64,000 nt of DNA from Alloyangia pacifica (GTDB lineage: Bacteria; Pseudomonadota; Alphaproteobacteria; Rhodobacterales; Rhodobacteraceae): NCBI RefSeq assembly GCF_020524285.1, contig NZ_JAIVKX010000001.1, positions 62,001 to 126,000 on the forward strand. Reading direction: 5' to 3'. Shown in pieces: positions 9,550-18,149 of this stretch. How positions within the stretch are numbered: the first letter of the stretch is position 1; each line of letters starts with the position of its first letter. The notes beneath the pieces are model-generated. The model searched no databases. It had not been told where the DNA came from and saw only the letters and a list, made by a program, of their open reading frames with translations. The translations under genes and the position numbers were made by a program.

Positions 9550-10523
9550 CCAAGCTGCTCGATATCCAGAACCTCACGCTGCGCTTCAAGGGCAAGCGCA
9601 CGGTGCACGCGATCAACGACGTCTCGCTGAGCATGGAGCAGGGCGAGACGCTGGCGCTGCTCGGCGAGTCCGGCTCGGGCAAGTCGGTGACGTTGAAGGC
9701 GCTGCTGGGCCTGCTGCCGCCGAAGCGCACCGAGATCGAGGGCAAGATTGAGGTCAACGGCACCGACGTGCTGAGCCTCTCGGGCAAGAAGCTGCAGAAA
9801 TTCCGCGGCGGCGAGGTTTCGATGGTGTTCCAGGAACCGGCGCTGGCGCTGGACCCGGTCTATACCGTCGGCCATCAGATCGCCGAGTCGGTGATGCGCC
9901 ACAAGGGAGTCAGCAAGGCCGACGCCATGTCCACCGCGCTCGACATGCTCGACCGGGTGCGCATCCCATCTGCCAACCGGCGGCTGCACAACTACCCGCA
10001 CGAGCTGTCTGGCGGCATGCGGCAGCGGGTGATGATCGCCCTTGCGCTGGCCTGCCGGCCGCGGCTGCTGCTCGCCGACGAGCCGACCACGGCGCTCGAC
10101 GCCACGGTGCAGATCCAGATCCTGCTGCTGCTGCGCGAGCTGCAGAAGGAGTTCGGCATGGGGGTGATCTTCGTCACCCACGACATTGGCGTGGCGGTGG
10201 AGATCTCCGAGCGCGTGGCGGTGATGTACGCGGGTCAGATCGTCGAGGAGGGCACGACATCGGAGATCATCAAGTCGGCACAGCATCCCTATACGCAGGG
10301 TCTGCTGGCGGCGAACCTGCACGACGTCGAACGCGGCGCGCGGCTCAACGCCATTCCCGGAGCGCCGCCCTCGCTGGAGACCAAGCCCGACAGCTGCTCC
10401 TTCGCGCCGCGCTGCCCGCATGTGACCGCCGAGTGCCGCGCCGCGCTGCCGCCGGTCTTCAGCCCCGCCCCGCGCCGCCGCGTCGCCTGCGTGAAGGCCG
10501 CGCCCGCCGTCGCGGCGGAGTGA
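9546..10523 (+). CDS. ABC transporter ATP-binding protein, OppD/DppD type
   Basis: 325 residues. Walker A is GESGSGKSV, signature LSGGMRQRV, Walker [12 protein letters not shown] and switch region THDIGV. The C-terminal extension carries [17 protein letters not shown] at 9546 follows GGAGG (about 9535-9540) with good spacing; the open frame reaches further upstream, but no other start gives a family-like N-terminus ([16 protein letters not shown]). Here the OppF-type ATPase comes first, the reverse of the classic opp order. Confidence 0.88.
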   Translation: MTKLLDIQNLTLRFKGKRTVHAINDVSLSMEQGETLALLGESGSGKSVTLKALLGLLPPKRTEIEGKIEVNGTDVLSLSGKKLQKFRGGEVSMVFQEPALALDPVYTVGHQIAESVMRHKGVSKADAMSTALDMLDRVRIPSANRRLHNYPHELSGGMRQRVMIALALACRPRLLLADEPTTALDATVQIQILLLLRELQKEFGMGVIFVTHDIGVAVEISERVAVMYAGQIVEEGTTSEIIKSAQHPYTQGLLAANLHDVERGARLNAIPGAPPSLETKPDSCSFAPRCPHVTAECRAALPPVFSPAPRRRVACVKAAPAVAAE

Positions 10524-10533
10524 CGGGCGCCGC

Positions 10534-11718
10534 ATGCTGATCAAGCACGACCCCTACCGTTGCTTCATGCCCTATGAGCCGGTGCCGGTTGAGAGCGCGG
10601 AGGATGGCCCCCTGGCCGACCTCACGCTCGCGGTGAAGGACATTTTCGACGTCGCGGGCTACCGCACCGGCTCGGGCTGCCCGCTGCGGCTGGCGGCGAG
10701 CCCGGTGCGCAGGCAGACCGCGCCCGCCGCGCGGAAGCTGCTGGAGGCGGGGGCGCGCTTTGTCGGCAAGACCCATACCGACGAGCTGGCCTGGTCGATG
10801 TACGGGATGAACCCGCATTTCGGCACGCCGGTGAACCCCGCCGCGCCGGATCGCATGCCCGGCGGCTCCTCCTCTGGCTCCGCCGTGGCGGTGGCCGGGG
10901 GGCTGGCGGACATCGCCATCGGATCGGACACCGGCGGCTCGGTTCGCGCTCCGGCCAGCTACTGCGGCATCTGGGGAATCCGCCCGACGCATGGGCGCAT
11001 CCCGCTCGATCTCGTGCAGCCGCTGGCGGCGAGCTACGACACATGCGGGCTCTTCGCCCGCGACGGTGAGACCCTGCTGCGCGCCATGGCGGTGCTGCTG
11101 GACGGCGAGACGCTTCCGTTGCCTGACACCCCCGAGCTCCTGCGGCCCGTCGACATGCTGGCGCAGCTCGGGGAGGAAGCGCTGTCGGTCTGGCAGGCGG
11201 GCTTCGGCGCGCTGCCGTCGCGCGAAGTGCGGGTCTACCCCGAGGGGGTGGACGCCGCCTACACGGCCTTCCTGCGCACCGTCGGAGCCGATGCGCGGGA
11301 CTGGGCGCTGCCCTTCATCCACAGCAGCGGCATGCCGCTGGCACGGGGCATCGACCAGCGGGCCGAGGCCGCCGAGGCGCTGACCGAGGCCGAGATCGCC
11401 GGCGGGCAGGCCGCGCGCCGTGCCTTTGCCGCCCATGTCGAGGCGCTGCTCGGTCCCTCCGGCGTGATCCTCGCCCCCGCGGTGCATGACGCGCCCTTCA
11501 GGCTCGACCCGCCGCTGGAGGTCTTCGACCGCTTCCGCCACGACGCCTCGCGGCTGCTCTGCGTCGCGGGGCTGGCGGGGCTGCCGCAGGTGGTCTTTCC
11601 GGCCGGCAGCGTGGACGGGGCCCCCTACGGCCTGTCGCTGATCGGGCCGCGCGGCTCTGATCTCTCGTTGCTGGCGCTGGCCTGCCGTCTCGCGGCGGGC
11701 GCCGAGGTCGCGGCCTGA
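10534..11718 (+). CDS. Amidase-signature hydrolase
   Basis: 394-residue amidase-signature enzyme. The Ser-cisSer-Lys triad is visible: Lys35 (VKDIFDV), Ser112 (PGGSSSGSA) and Ser136 (GSDTGGSVR); the 24-residue spacing between the two serines equals that in GatA. It is shorter than GatA (about 480) and begins almost directly at the catalytic core, like small stand-alone amidases. It follows the transporter ATPase by 10 bp, so it probably hydrolyses an amide (or ureide) imported by that transporter. It is not likely to be GatA because gatB/gatC are absent and the size is small. The exact substrate is unknown. Confidence 0.82.
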   Translation: MLIKHDPYRCFMPYEPVPVESAEDGPLADLTLAVKDIFDVAGYRTGSGCPLRLAASPVRRQTAPAARKLLEAGARFVGKTHTDELAWSMYGMNPHFGTPVNPAAPDRMPGGSSSGSAVAVAGGLADIAIGSDTGGSVRAPASYCGIWGIRPTHGRIPLDLVQPLAASYDTCGLFARDGETLLRAMAVLLDGETLPLPDTPELLRPVDMLAQLGEEALSVWQAGFGALPSREVRVYPEGVDAAYTAFLRTVGADARDWALPFIHSSGMPLARGIDQRAEAAEALTEAEIAGGQAARRAFAAHVEALLGPSGVILAPAVHDAPFRLDPPLEVFDRFRHDASRLLCVAGLAGLPQVVFPAGSVDGAPYGLSLIGPRGSDLSLLALACRLAAGAEVAA

Positions 11719-11763
11719 CCCCGCCTGAACCCGGAGTCCGCTGCGGGCTCCAACGGAGGATAC

Positions 11764-12225
11764 ATGGACAAGATCGAAACCAGGCTGGCCGAGCTGGGGC
11801 TGACCCTGCCGCCCTCGGCCCCGTCGCGGGCGCTGTTCCTGCCCGGCAAGATCAGCGGCAACCTGCTGTTCCTGTCGGGGCAGATCTGCGAGTGGGAGGG
11901 AGTGCCCAAGTATTTCGGCCCGGTGCCTGACGGCTTCGACGTGAAGACCGGGCAGGAGGCCGCGCGCATGTGCGCGCTCAACCTGCTCTACTCGATCAAG
12001 GCCGTCGCCGGTTCGCTCGACCGGGTGACCGGCGTGGTCCGGCTCGGCGGCTTTGTCGCCGCGCCGCCGGGCTACGGCGACGGGCCGCTGATCGTGAACG
12101 GCGCCTCGCAGCTCTTCATCGACCTCTGGGGCGACGCCGGGCGCCATGCGCGGACCGCGGTGAACGTCGCCTCGCTGCCCGCCAATGCGCTGGTCGAGAT
12201 CGAGGCGACGGTCGAGCTTGGCTGA
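11764..12225 (+). CDS. RidA/YjgF-YER057c-UK114 family protein
   Basis: 153 residues of the RidA fold in its longer form. Visible landmarks are NLLFLSGQICEWEG, a middle NLLYSIKAVAGSLDRV and the C-terminal HARTAVNVASLPANALVEIEA, which holds the conserved arginine followed by LPxxxxVEI. RidA proteins hydrolyse reactive enamine/imine intermediates released by amino-acid-processing enzymes. Its place between an amidase and a racemase-fold protein suits removal of an imine formed in the same pathway. AACGGAGG (11752-11759) precedes the ATG. Confidence 0.83.
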   Translation: MDKIETRLAELGLTLPPSAPSRALFLPGKISGNLLFLSGQICEWEGVPKYFGPVPDGFDVKTGQEAARMCALNLLYSIKAVAGSLDRVTGVVRLGGFVAAPPGYGDGPLIVNGASQLFIDLWGDAGRHARTAVNVASLPANALVEIEATVELG

Positions 12226-12235
12226 GACCGGCGCG

Positions 12236-12877
12236 ATGCCCCGCGTGCTGCTGATCAACCCCAACAGCAACGCGGCGACGACCCGCACCATGTGCGCCAT
12301 CGCGGGGCGCGTGCTGCCGCGGGTCGAGGGCTGGACCGCCCCGGCCGGCCCGCCGCTGCTCACCACCCCGGAGGCGCTCGCCGAGGCGGGGGCGCATGTG
12401 GCGAGTGCCGCGATCCCGCCGGGCATCGCCGGGGTCATCGTCTCGGCCTTCGGCGATCCGGGGCAGGCGGCGCTGGCGGCGCGGCTCGCCTGCCCGGTCA
12501 TCGGCATCGGTGCCGCGGCGGCGCGCGCGGCGGCACGGGGCGGGCGCGCCTTCGCCGTGGTGACCCACACGCCCGCCTTGGAAACAAGCATCGACGATTT
12601 GATGGACAATGCGGCGCCCGGCGGGCGCTACCTCGGGACCTATCTCGCCGAGGGCGATCCCCTGCGTCTTTCGAATGACCCGGAAAAGCTAGATGCCGCA
12701 TTGCTTTGCGCGGTGAAGCTCGCGCATCGCGATGGGGCGGAGGCGGTGATCATCGGAGGCGGCCCCCTAGGTGAGGCCGCGGATCGACTCGCCGATCACG
12801 CGCCGTGCATTCTTATTTCGCCTATTTTACTGGCGGCGGTTGAAATGCGAGCGAAACTCCGCTTGCCAAGCGTCTGA
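12236..12877 (+). CDS. Asp/Glu/hydantoin racemase-fold protein lacking the usual catalytic cysteines
   Basis: 213 residues. The N-terminus RVLLINPNSNAATT and the central SAFGDPG match the hydantoin-racemase/Asp-Glu racemase superfamily. At the two places where the acid/base cysteines normally stand, this protein has Ala (VIVSAFGDPG) and Gly (VIIGGGPLG). Its cysteines (for example MCAIA, RLACPV, LLCAV, APCIL) lie elsewhere. It may be a non-racemase member, such as a lyase, decarboxylase or binding protein. ATG at 12236 is 10 bases after the RidA stop; an in-frame TTG upstream would overlap that gene. It is the last gene of the transporter operon. Confidence 0.7.
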   Translation: MPRVLLINPNSNAATTRTMCAIAGRVLPRVEGWTAPAGPPLLTTPEALAEAGAHVASAAIPPGIAGVIVSAFGDPGQAALAARLACPVIGIGAAAARAAARGGRAFAVVTHTPALETSIDDLMDNAAPGGRYLGTYLAEGDPLRLSNDPEKLDAALLCAVKLAHRDGAEAVIIGGGPLGEAADRLADHAPCILISPILLAAVEMRAKLRLPSV

Positions 12878-12986
12878 AACTGCGGCAATCCGCCAGTGGA
12901 TTGCCTTCGAAAGCGCAGCATGTGCGGAGATTCGGCAGAGTTTCGCCGCCGCGCAGCAAAAGCCCGCTTTTGGAGGGAACCCCATA

Positions 12987-13015
12987 GAGTACGGGGTGTT
13001 GTCTTTCCCGTACTC
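12987..13015. promoter_or_regulatory. 9-bp perfect inverted repeat upstream of opgG
   Basis: GAGTACGGG (12987-12995) and CCCGTACTC (13007-13015) are perfectly complementary across 11 bases. No T-run follows. It sits 42 bp before the proposed opgG start, so it may be an operator or an RNA hairpin in the opg leader. Confidence 0.45.
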
Positions 13016-13057
13016 GATATCACATTTCCGGCCAGTACCACCCCTTGGAGCAGACAT

Positions 13058-14716
13058 TTGCGGAAGTTTCCGATCCCTAGTCCTGTTGTGTCCGGACGCG
13101 CGTTCGTGGCGCGTCAAAACCGACGCCAGTTTCTGGCCCAGCTTGCCGGCTCCGCCGCCGTCCCCGCGCTCTTGAGCGCGACGCCTCTTGCTGCGCAGGA
13201 GGCGGCAGAAGAGCCCGTCGACGCGGCCGCCGAGGACAGCGCCCCGGCAGAGACCACACCGTTTTCCTTCGATATTCTCTCGGCGCAGATGGCCGAAGCC
13301 GCGAAGTCCGAGCCGCAGGATCCGGAGCAGGTCGAGGGGTTCCTCGCGGAACTCGACTACGACGGCTACCAGCGCATCCGTTTCGATGCCGAGCACGCTC
13401 GCTGGAAGGACCTGCCCGACGACACCTTCCGGCTGCACGCCTTCCATCTCGGCTGGCTGTTCAAGCAGCCCGTGCGCCTGCACGAGGTGGTGAACGGCGA
13501 AGCGCGCCCGATGCAATTCTCGACCTCCGACTTCGACTACTCCGACGTCGAGCAGGAGATCCCCGCCGACGCCGAGATGCCCGGTGTGGCCGGCTTCCGG
13601 CTGCACAACCCGCTGAACCGTGCCGACACCTTCGACGAGCTGGTGGCCTTTCTCGGCGCGAGCTACTTCCGCGCGCTCGGCCGCGGCAACACCTACGGGC
13701 TCAGCGCCCGCGGGCTGGCGGTGAACACCGGCCTTTCGGGCGCCGAGGAATTCCCGCGCTTCAATGACTTCTGGCTCGAACGTCCCGGCCCGGGTGCCGA
13801 GCACATCACCGTCTACGCGGCGCTCGGCAGTGCCTCGATCACCGGCGCCTACCGCTTCGTGATCCGTCCCGGCGAGGACACGCAGATCGACGTCACCGCG
13901 CGGCTCTTCCTGCGCAACGACATCCAGCAGCTCGGCATCGCGCCGCTGACCTCGATGTTCCTCTACGGCGGCCCCGACATGGGCGATTTCGACGATTTCC
14001 GCACGGCGGTGCACGACAGCGAGGCGCTGGTGCTGACCACGCAGGGCGGCGAGACCTTCTTCCGCCCGCTCAACAACCCGCCGCGGCTCGCCAGCTCCTA
14101 TTTCGGCGCGCTCAGCCCGGTGCGCTTTGGCCTCGTGCAACGCACCCGCGAGTTCGAGCACTATCTCGACGCCCAGGCCCACTACGAGAAGCGTCCGACG
14201 CTGCTGGTGGAGCCGATTGGCGACTGGGGCGAAGGCTCGGTGCGGTTGGTCGAGATCCCCTCCAATCTCGAGGCCAACGACAATATCGTCGCGTTCTGGA
14301 TTCCGAAGGCCGAAACAAAGGCCGGGGACGCGCTGGAATTCTCCTATCGCCTGCACTGGGGCATGTCCCCGCTGGGTGACGGGGCCGTCGACCGGGCCCG
14401 CGTGGTGCGCACGCGGGTTGGCAGGGGCGGCGTATCGGGGGTCGAGCAGGACACCGATCGGCGGAAATTCGTCATCGACTTCGAAGGCGGCACTTTGGGG
14501 GAACTTCCCGCGGGCGCCGAAGTTGAACCACAAGTGAGTGCCGCAAACGGCGAGATTGCCGAAGCGGTTGTGAGCCGGATCTCGGGGACCGAGACATGGC
14601 GTCTTGTTCTGGAGGTCTCTGCGCCGAATGGCGCGGTCGCCGAACTCAAGGCCGGGCTCAAAGGGTATGGTCGTATGCTTACCGAAACCTGGACTTATCA
14701 ATGGGTGAAGGAATGA
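13058..14716 (+). CDS. opgG: Periplasmic glucan biosynthesis protein OpgG (MdoG)
   Basis: About 552 residues of the MdoG/OpgG family, the periplasmic protein needed to make and branch osmoregulated periplasmic glucans. A Tat-type signal (NRRQFLAQLAGSAAVPALL ... ATPLAAQE) is followed by an acidic linker, then the family core: LRLHAFHLGWLFK-like region, FSTSDFDY, AGFRLHNPLNR and ASYFRALGRGNTYGLSARGLA. The start is uncertain: TTG at 13058 has GGAG seven bases upstream, while GTG at 13088 or 13106 would also keep the signal. It is followed, with ATGA overlap, by opgI and then opgH and opgC. Confidence 0.87.
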   Translation: MRKFPIPSPVVSGRAFVARQNRRQFLAQLAGSAAVPALLSATPLAAQEAAEEPVDAAAEDSAPAETTPFSFDILSAQMAEAAKSEPQDPEQVEGFLAELDYDGYQRIRFDAEHARWKDLPDDTFRLHAFHLGWLFKQPVRLHEVVNGEARPMQFSTSDFDYSDVEQEIPADAEMPGVAGFRLHNPLNRADTFDELVAFLGASYFRALGRGNTYGLSARGLAVNTGLSGAEEFPRFNDFWLERPGPGAEHITVYAALGSASITGAYRFVIRPGEDTQIDVTARLFLRNDIQQLGIAPLTSMFLYGGPDMGDFDDFRTAVHDSEALVLTTQGGETFFRPLNNPPRLASSYFGALSPVRFGLVQRTREFEHYLDAQAHYEKRPTLLVEPIGDWGEGSVRLVEIPSNLEANDNIVAFWIPKAETKAGDALEFSYRLHWGMSPLGDGAVDRARVVRTRVGRGGVSGVEQDTDRRKFVIDFEGGTLGELPAGAEVEPQVSAANGEIAEAVVSRISGTETWRLVLEVSAPNGAVAELKAGLKGYGRMLTETWTYQWVKE

Positions 14717-14895
14717 ATGCAGAACCGATGAAACAGCAAGACGTGGCCGAAGCGCGGGCAATCGAGATGCCGCATTGGGCCCCGCCCGAAGCACCGATGG
14801 AGATGCCGCGCCAGGAGGTCGAGGCGCCGCGCGCGGAGCGCGTGTCGCTCGGCGAGATGATTGCGCGTATACTGATGCCGGGCCAGCGGGCCTGA
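14713..14895 (+). CDS. opgI: Small OpgI-like protein between opgG and opgH
   Basis: 60 residues, soluble, rich in Glu, Pro and Met (EMPHWAPPEAPMEMPRQE), with a C-terminal amphipathic segment LGEMIARILMPG. Its ATG overlaps the opgG stop (ATGA), and it ends 10 bp before opgH. The position is that of opgI in the Rhodobacter sphaeroides opgGIHC operon, whose product has no assigned biochemical role. The name rests on position, not on sequence similarity that I can verify. Confidence 0.6.
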   Translation: MNAEPMKQQDVAEARAIEMPHWAPPEAPMEMPRQEVEAPRAERVSLGEMIARILMPGQRA

Positions 14896-14905
14896 GGACC
14901 TGAAA

Positions 14906-16696
14906 ATGCCTGTTCTGCCTTCGCCCAGCCGCAAGACGGTTGCCGCTCGACTATTCTCTGCCGCTTTCGCGCTGGTCGCCGCCGGCATGGCGACGGGCCT
15001 GCTGCTCGAAGTGGCGCTGCAGGACGGCGTCGAGCTCTGGGACTTCGTGCGCGCGGGATTGATCCTCGTCACCACGGCCTGGCTCGCCTGGGGCGCGGCC
15101 CTGGCCCTGTCGGGTCTGGCACCGCTGCGCAAGGCGGCCAAGGCTGACCTGCAGCTGCCGCAGCCGCGCACCGTGGTGCTGGTGCCCATCTGCAACGAGG
15201 ATCCGGTGGCCACCTTCGCGCGCATCGCCGCGATGGACCGCTCGATCATCGCTGCGGGGGTGACGGCGGATGTGGCGATCCTGTCGGACACGCGCGACGA
15301 GGCAAATGCCGAGGCCGAGCGCCGCACCTTCGTGCGCCTGATCGAAGAAACGGGTGGGCAGGGGCGCATCTACTACCGTCGTCGCGAGGACAACCGCGGC
15401 CGCAAGGCAGGCAATATCGAGGATTTCTTCCGCCGCTCGGGCGGTGCCTACGAGCTTGCCGTGATCCTCGACGCCGACAGCCTGATGGAAGGGTCGGCGA
15501 TCCGCGAGATGATTGCGCGCATGCAGGCGGACACGCAGATCGGCCTGCTGCAGACCTTACCGCGCATCGTCGGCGGGCGCAGCTTCTTCGGTCGCGCCAT
15601 GCAGTTCGCCGCCGCCTTCCACGGTCCGGTCTTCACCCGCGGCCTGGCCCGCATGCAGGGCGCGACCGGCCCGTTCTGGGGCCACAATGCGATCGTGCGC
15701 GTTCAGGCGTTTGCCGAGAGCTGCGGCCTGCCGGAGCTGCAGGGCAAGCCGCCCTTCGGCGGGCATATCCTCAGCCATGACTATGTCGAAGCGGCGCTTC
15801 TGGCCCGTGCCGGCTGGAAGGTCGAGGTCGATGCCAGCATTGACGGCTCCTTCGAGGAAGGCCCCGAAAACCTGCTTTCGTTTGCCAAACGCGACCGCCG
15901 CTGGTGCCAGGGCAACCTGCAGCACATCCGGCTGCTGCTGGCGCCGGGCCTCGCACCCTGGAGCCGCTTCGTCTTCGTGCTGGGCATCTTCTCCTACCTG
16001 GTGTCGCTGCTGTGGTTCGGCTTTCTCGTGGCCTCGGTGATCGCCGCCGTGACAGCGCCGCCGCCGGACTATTTCCCCGAGCCGCACCTGCTGTTCCCGG
16101 TCTTCCCGAGCGACCGCACCAAGGAGATGATCGCGCTGATGATCGGCATATTCGGCCTGCTCATCATGCCCAAGTTCGCCATCCTCATCGAAAGCGCACT
16201 GACCCGGCGGGTCGGCGGCTTCGGCGGGGTCATGCGGGCCTTCTGGTCGGTGATCACCGAGGTGTTGCTGACCTCGCTGATCGCGCCGCTCATGCTGATG
16301 TACCAGACCAAGGCCGTGCTGCAGGTGCTTTCGGGCCGCGACGGCGGCTGGCCGTCCAGCCAGCGCGGCGAGGGCCAGCTGACGCTCGTGCAGGGCGTCC
16401 GCGCGGGCCTTTGGATCACCGCGACCGGCGCCGTGGCGCTGGCGGTCACCGCCTGGCTGTCGCCCGATCTGGTGCCCTGGCTGCTGCCGGTCTGCCTGCC
16501 GATGCTGTTTGCACCGGTGCTGATCTCCTGGAGCTCGCGCCCGCTGACCCACAAGCTTTTCATCACCCCCGATGAGCTGGCGCCCGCTCCGGTCGTGCGC
16601 AGCTACCGCGAGATCCACGCCCGCTGGAGCGGCGATCCGCAGGCTCCGCTGCCGCAACCGGGCCATGATAGGGGCGCACAGCATGCCGCAGCCTGA
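14906..16696 (+). CDS. opgH: Glucans biosynthesis glucosyltransferase OpgH (MdoH)
   Basis: 596-residue inner-membrane family 2 glucosyltransferase that polymerises UDP-glucose into the periplasmic glucan backbone. Two membrane helices lie near the N-terminus. The cytosolic core has VPICNEDP, ILDADSLMEG, GPFWGHNAIVR, SHDYVEAALL and RDRRWCQGN; several helices follow, including one starting FVFVLGIFSYL. It is shorter than E. coli OpgH (about 850), as is usual for Rhodobacter-type proteins lacking the long N-terminal extension. The final 14 bases overlap opgC. Confidence 0.9.
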   Translation: MPVLPSPSRKTVAARLFSAAFALVAAGMATGLLLEVALQDGVELWDFVRAGLILVTTAWLAWGAALALSGLAPLRKAAKADLQLPQPRTVVLVPICNEDPVATFARIAAMDRSIIAAGVTADVAILSDTRDEANAEAERRTFVRLIEETGGQGRIYYRRREDNRGRKAGNIEDFFRRSGGAYELAVILDADSLMEGSAIREMIARMQADTQIGLLQTLPRIVGGRSFFGRAMQFAAAFHGPVFTRGLARMQGATGPFWGHNAIVRVQAFAESCGLPELQGKPPFGGHILSHDYVEAALLARAGWKVEVDASIDGSFEEGPENLLSFAKRDRRWCQGNLQHIRLLLAPGLAPWSRFVFVLGIFSYLVSLLWFGFLVASVIAAVTAPPPDYFPEPHLLFPVFPSDRTKEMIALMIGIFGLLIMPKFAILIESALTRRVGGFGGVMRAFWSVITEVLLTSLIAPLMLMYQTKAVLQVLSGRDGGWPSSQRGEGQLTLVQGVRAGLWITATGAVALAVTAWLSPDLVPWLLPVCLPMLFAPVLISWSSRPLTHKLFITPDELAPAPVVRSYREIHARWSGDPQAPLPQPGHDRGAQHAAA

Positions 16697-17918
16697 AGAC
16701 AAGCTCGTCTCCTTCCCGGCGGCGAAGGCGGCAGCGCCGCCGCGCCGTCCGCGCGATGCGCGCATCGACGCCTTCCGCGGTCTGGCGCTGGTGATGATCT
16801 TCATCGACCACGTGCCGGGAAACCCCTACGAGTACCTGACGATCCGCAACTTCACGCATTCGGATGCGGCCGAAGCCTTCTTCATCATGTCCGGCCTTGC
16901 CGCGGCGCTGGCCTACTCCGGGCGGCTGACGCCCGAGGCGCGGGCCGAAAACGGTCTGATGAACGGCGTGCTGCCGATGTGGAAGCGCAGCTGGACGCTA
17001 TACTTGGCGCATATCATCATGACGGTCTGGGCGATCGCCATCTTCTCGGCAGGGGCGGGGATCTACAACCTCCCCGAGCTGCGCGAGACGATCAACCTGC
17101 GGCAGGTCTTCTCCAACCCCGAGGAGGCGCTGTTCGGCATCGCCGCGCTCACCCATCAGCTGGGGTACGTGAACATCCTGCCTGCCTATTCGGTGCTGCT
17201 GTTCTTTGCGCCGGGGCTGCTGCTGCTGGGGCTGTGGAAGCCGAAGGCGCTGCTCTGGACCGCGCTGGCGATCTGGATGGCGGCGGGGCTCTGGCGGCTC
17301 AACCTGCCGAACTTCCCCAACCCGGGCGGCTGGTTCTTCAACCCGATCAGCTGGGTGCTGCTGTTCGCCATCGGCATGCTCACCGGGCTTGCCATGCGCC
17401 GGGGCGAGCGTTTCGTGCCGGTCTCGCGGCCGCTGTTCTGGACCTGCCTGGGCTTTTGCGTGCTTGTGCTGGCGTGGAAGTTCATCCCCGACTTCGGCGC
17501 GGTGATCAATCACCAGATGGCGCGGCTCTACCAGGCGGGCATTCCGTTCCACCTGACCACCCATGACAAGACCTTCGTGGCGCTGCCGCGGCTGATCAAC
17601 ATCCTGGCGCTGGCCTATGTGCTCTCGTGCCTGCCTGCGGTGACGCGGTTTTGCGCAGGCAAGGTGGCGGCGCCGCTGCGGCTGCTCGGCCAGCAGGGCC
17701 TGCTGGTCTTCTGCACCGGCACCGTCGTGGCGCTGGCCTTCCAGGTGATCATGGCGGGCAACCCGCTGTCGGTCTGGATGGGCTGGGGGCTGCCGCCGCT
17801 GGGCATCGTGATCATGCTGGTCGTCGCCTGGATGGCGCAGGCGCGCAAGCCGGTGCGGCGCGAGGCGCAGGCGCCGGGCGGGGTCGTCGCCAAGGCCGGG
17901 CAGCGCCGGGTGAGCTGA
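16683..17918 (+). CDS. opgC: OpgC succinyl/acyl transferase for periplasmic glucans
   Basis: 411-residue polytopic inner-membrane protein of the OpgC/acyltransferase-3-like superfamily. It has the typical start RIDAFRGLALVMIFIDHVPG followed by FTHSDAAEAFFIMSGL, and about ten membrane helices. OpgC adds succinyl groups to the glucan made by OpgG/OpgH. ATG at 16683 lies inside the end of opgH, preceded by AGGGG. A terminator follows at 17943-17971, so opgGIHC appears to be one complete operon. Confidence 0.88.
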   Translation: MPQPEDKLVSFPAAKAAAPPRRPRDARIDAFRGLALVMIFIDHVPGNPYEYLTIRNFTHSDAAEAFFIMSGLAAALAYSGRLTPEARAENGLMNGVLPMWKRSWTLYLAHIIMTVWAIAIFSAGAGIYNLPELRETINLRQVFSNPEEALFGIAALTHQLGYVNILPAYSVLLFFAPGLLLLGLWKPKALLWTALAIWMAAGLWRLNLPNFPNPGGWFFNPISWVLLFAIGMLTGLAMRRGERFVPVSRPLFWTCLGFCVLVLAWKFIPDFGAVINHQMARLYQAGIPFHLTTHDKTFVALPRLINILALAYVLSCLPAVTRFCAGKVAAPLRLLGQQGLLVFCTGTVVALAFQVIMAGNPLSVWMGWGLPPLGIVIMLVVAWMAQARKPVRREAQAPGGVVAKAGQRRVS

Positions 17919-17942
17919 GGGTCGGCAGATATCAATCGCGAG

Positions 17943-17971
17943 GGGCGGGCTGCGGCGCGCCCTTTTTCTTT
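17943..17971 (+). terminator. Rho-independent terminator after opgC
   Basis: GGGCGGGC (17943-17950) pairs with GCGCGCCC (17955-17962) with one mismatch around loop TGCG, followed directly by TTTTTCTTT. This ends the opg operon. Confidence 0.75.
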
Positions 17972-18149
17972 GCATGGAACTCAGCCGGGGATCGGGGCAG
18001 GGGCGCCGACTGGCAGGGACCTTCGACTGGGGGATCACAAAAAGGTCAGCCAAGGTCTTTGAATTGTCGCGACGGAAAGTCACCATAGCCGCGTATCAAG
18101 GGTTCGCGCAGGCGGCGATCGCCGGCGCGTCCGACCGAAGGAGAATAAG

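Noticed and set aside
10534-11718. gatA (glutamyl-tRNA amidotransferase subunit A)
   Set aside because: Too short, no gatB or gatC nearby, and embedded in an ABC transporter operon; a stand-alone amidase is more likely.
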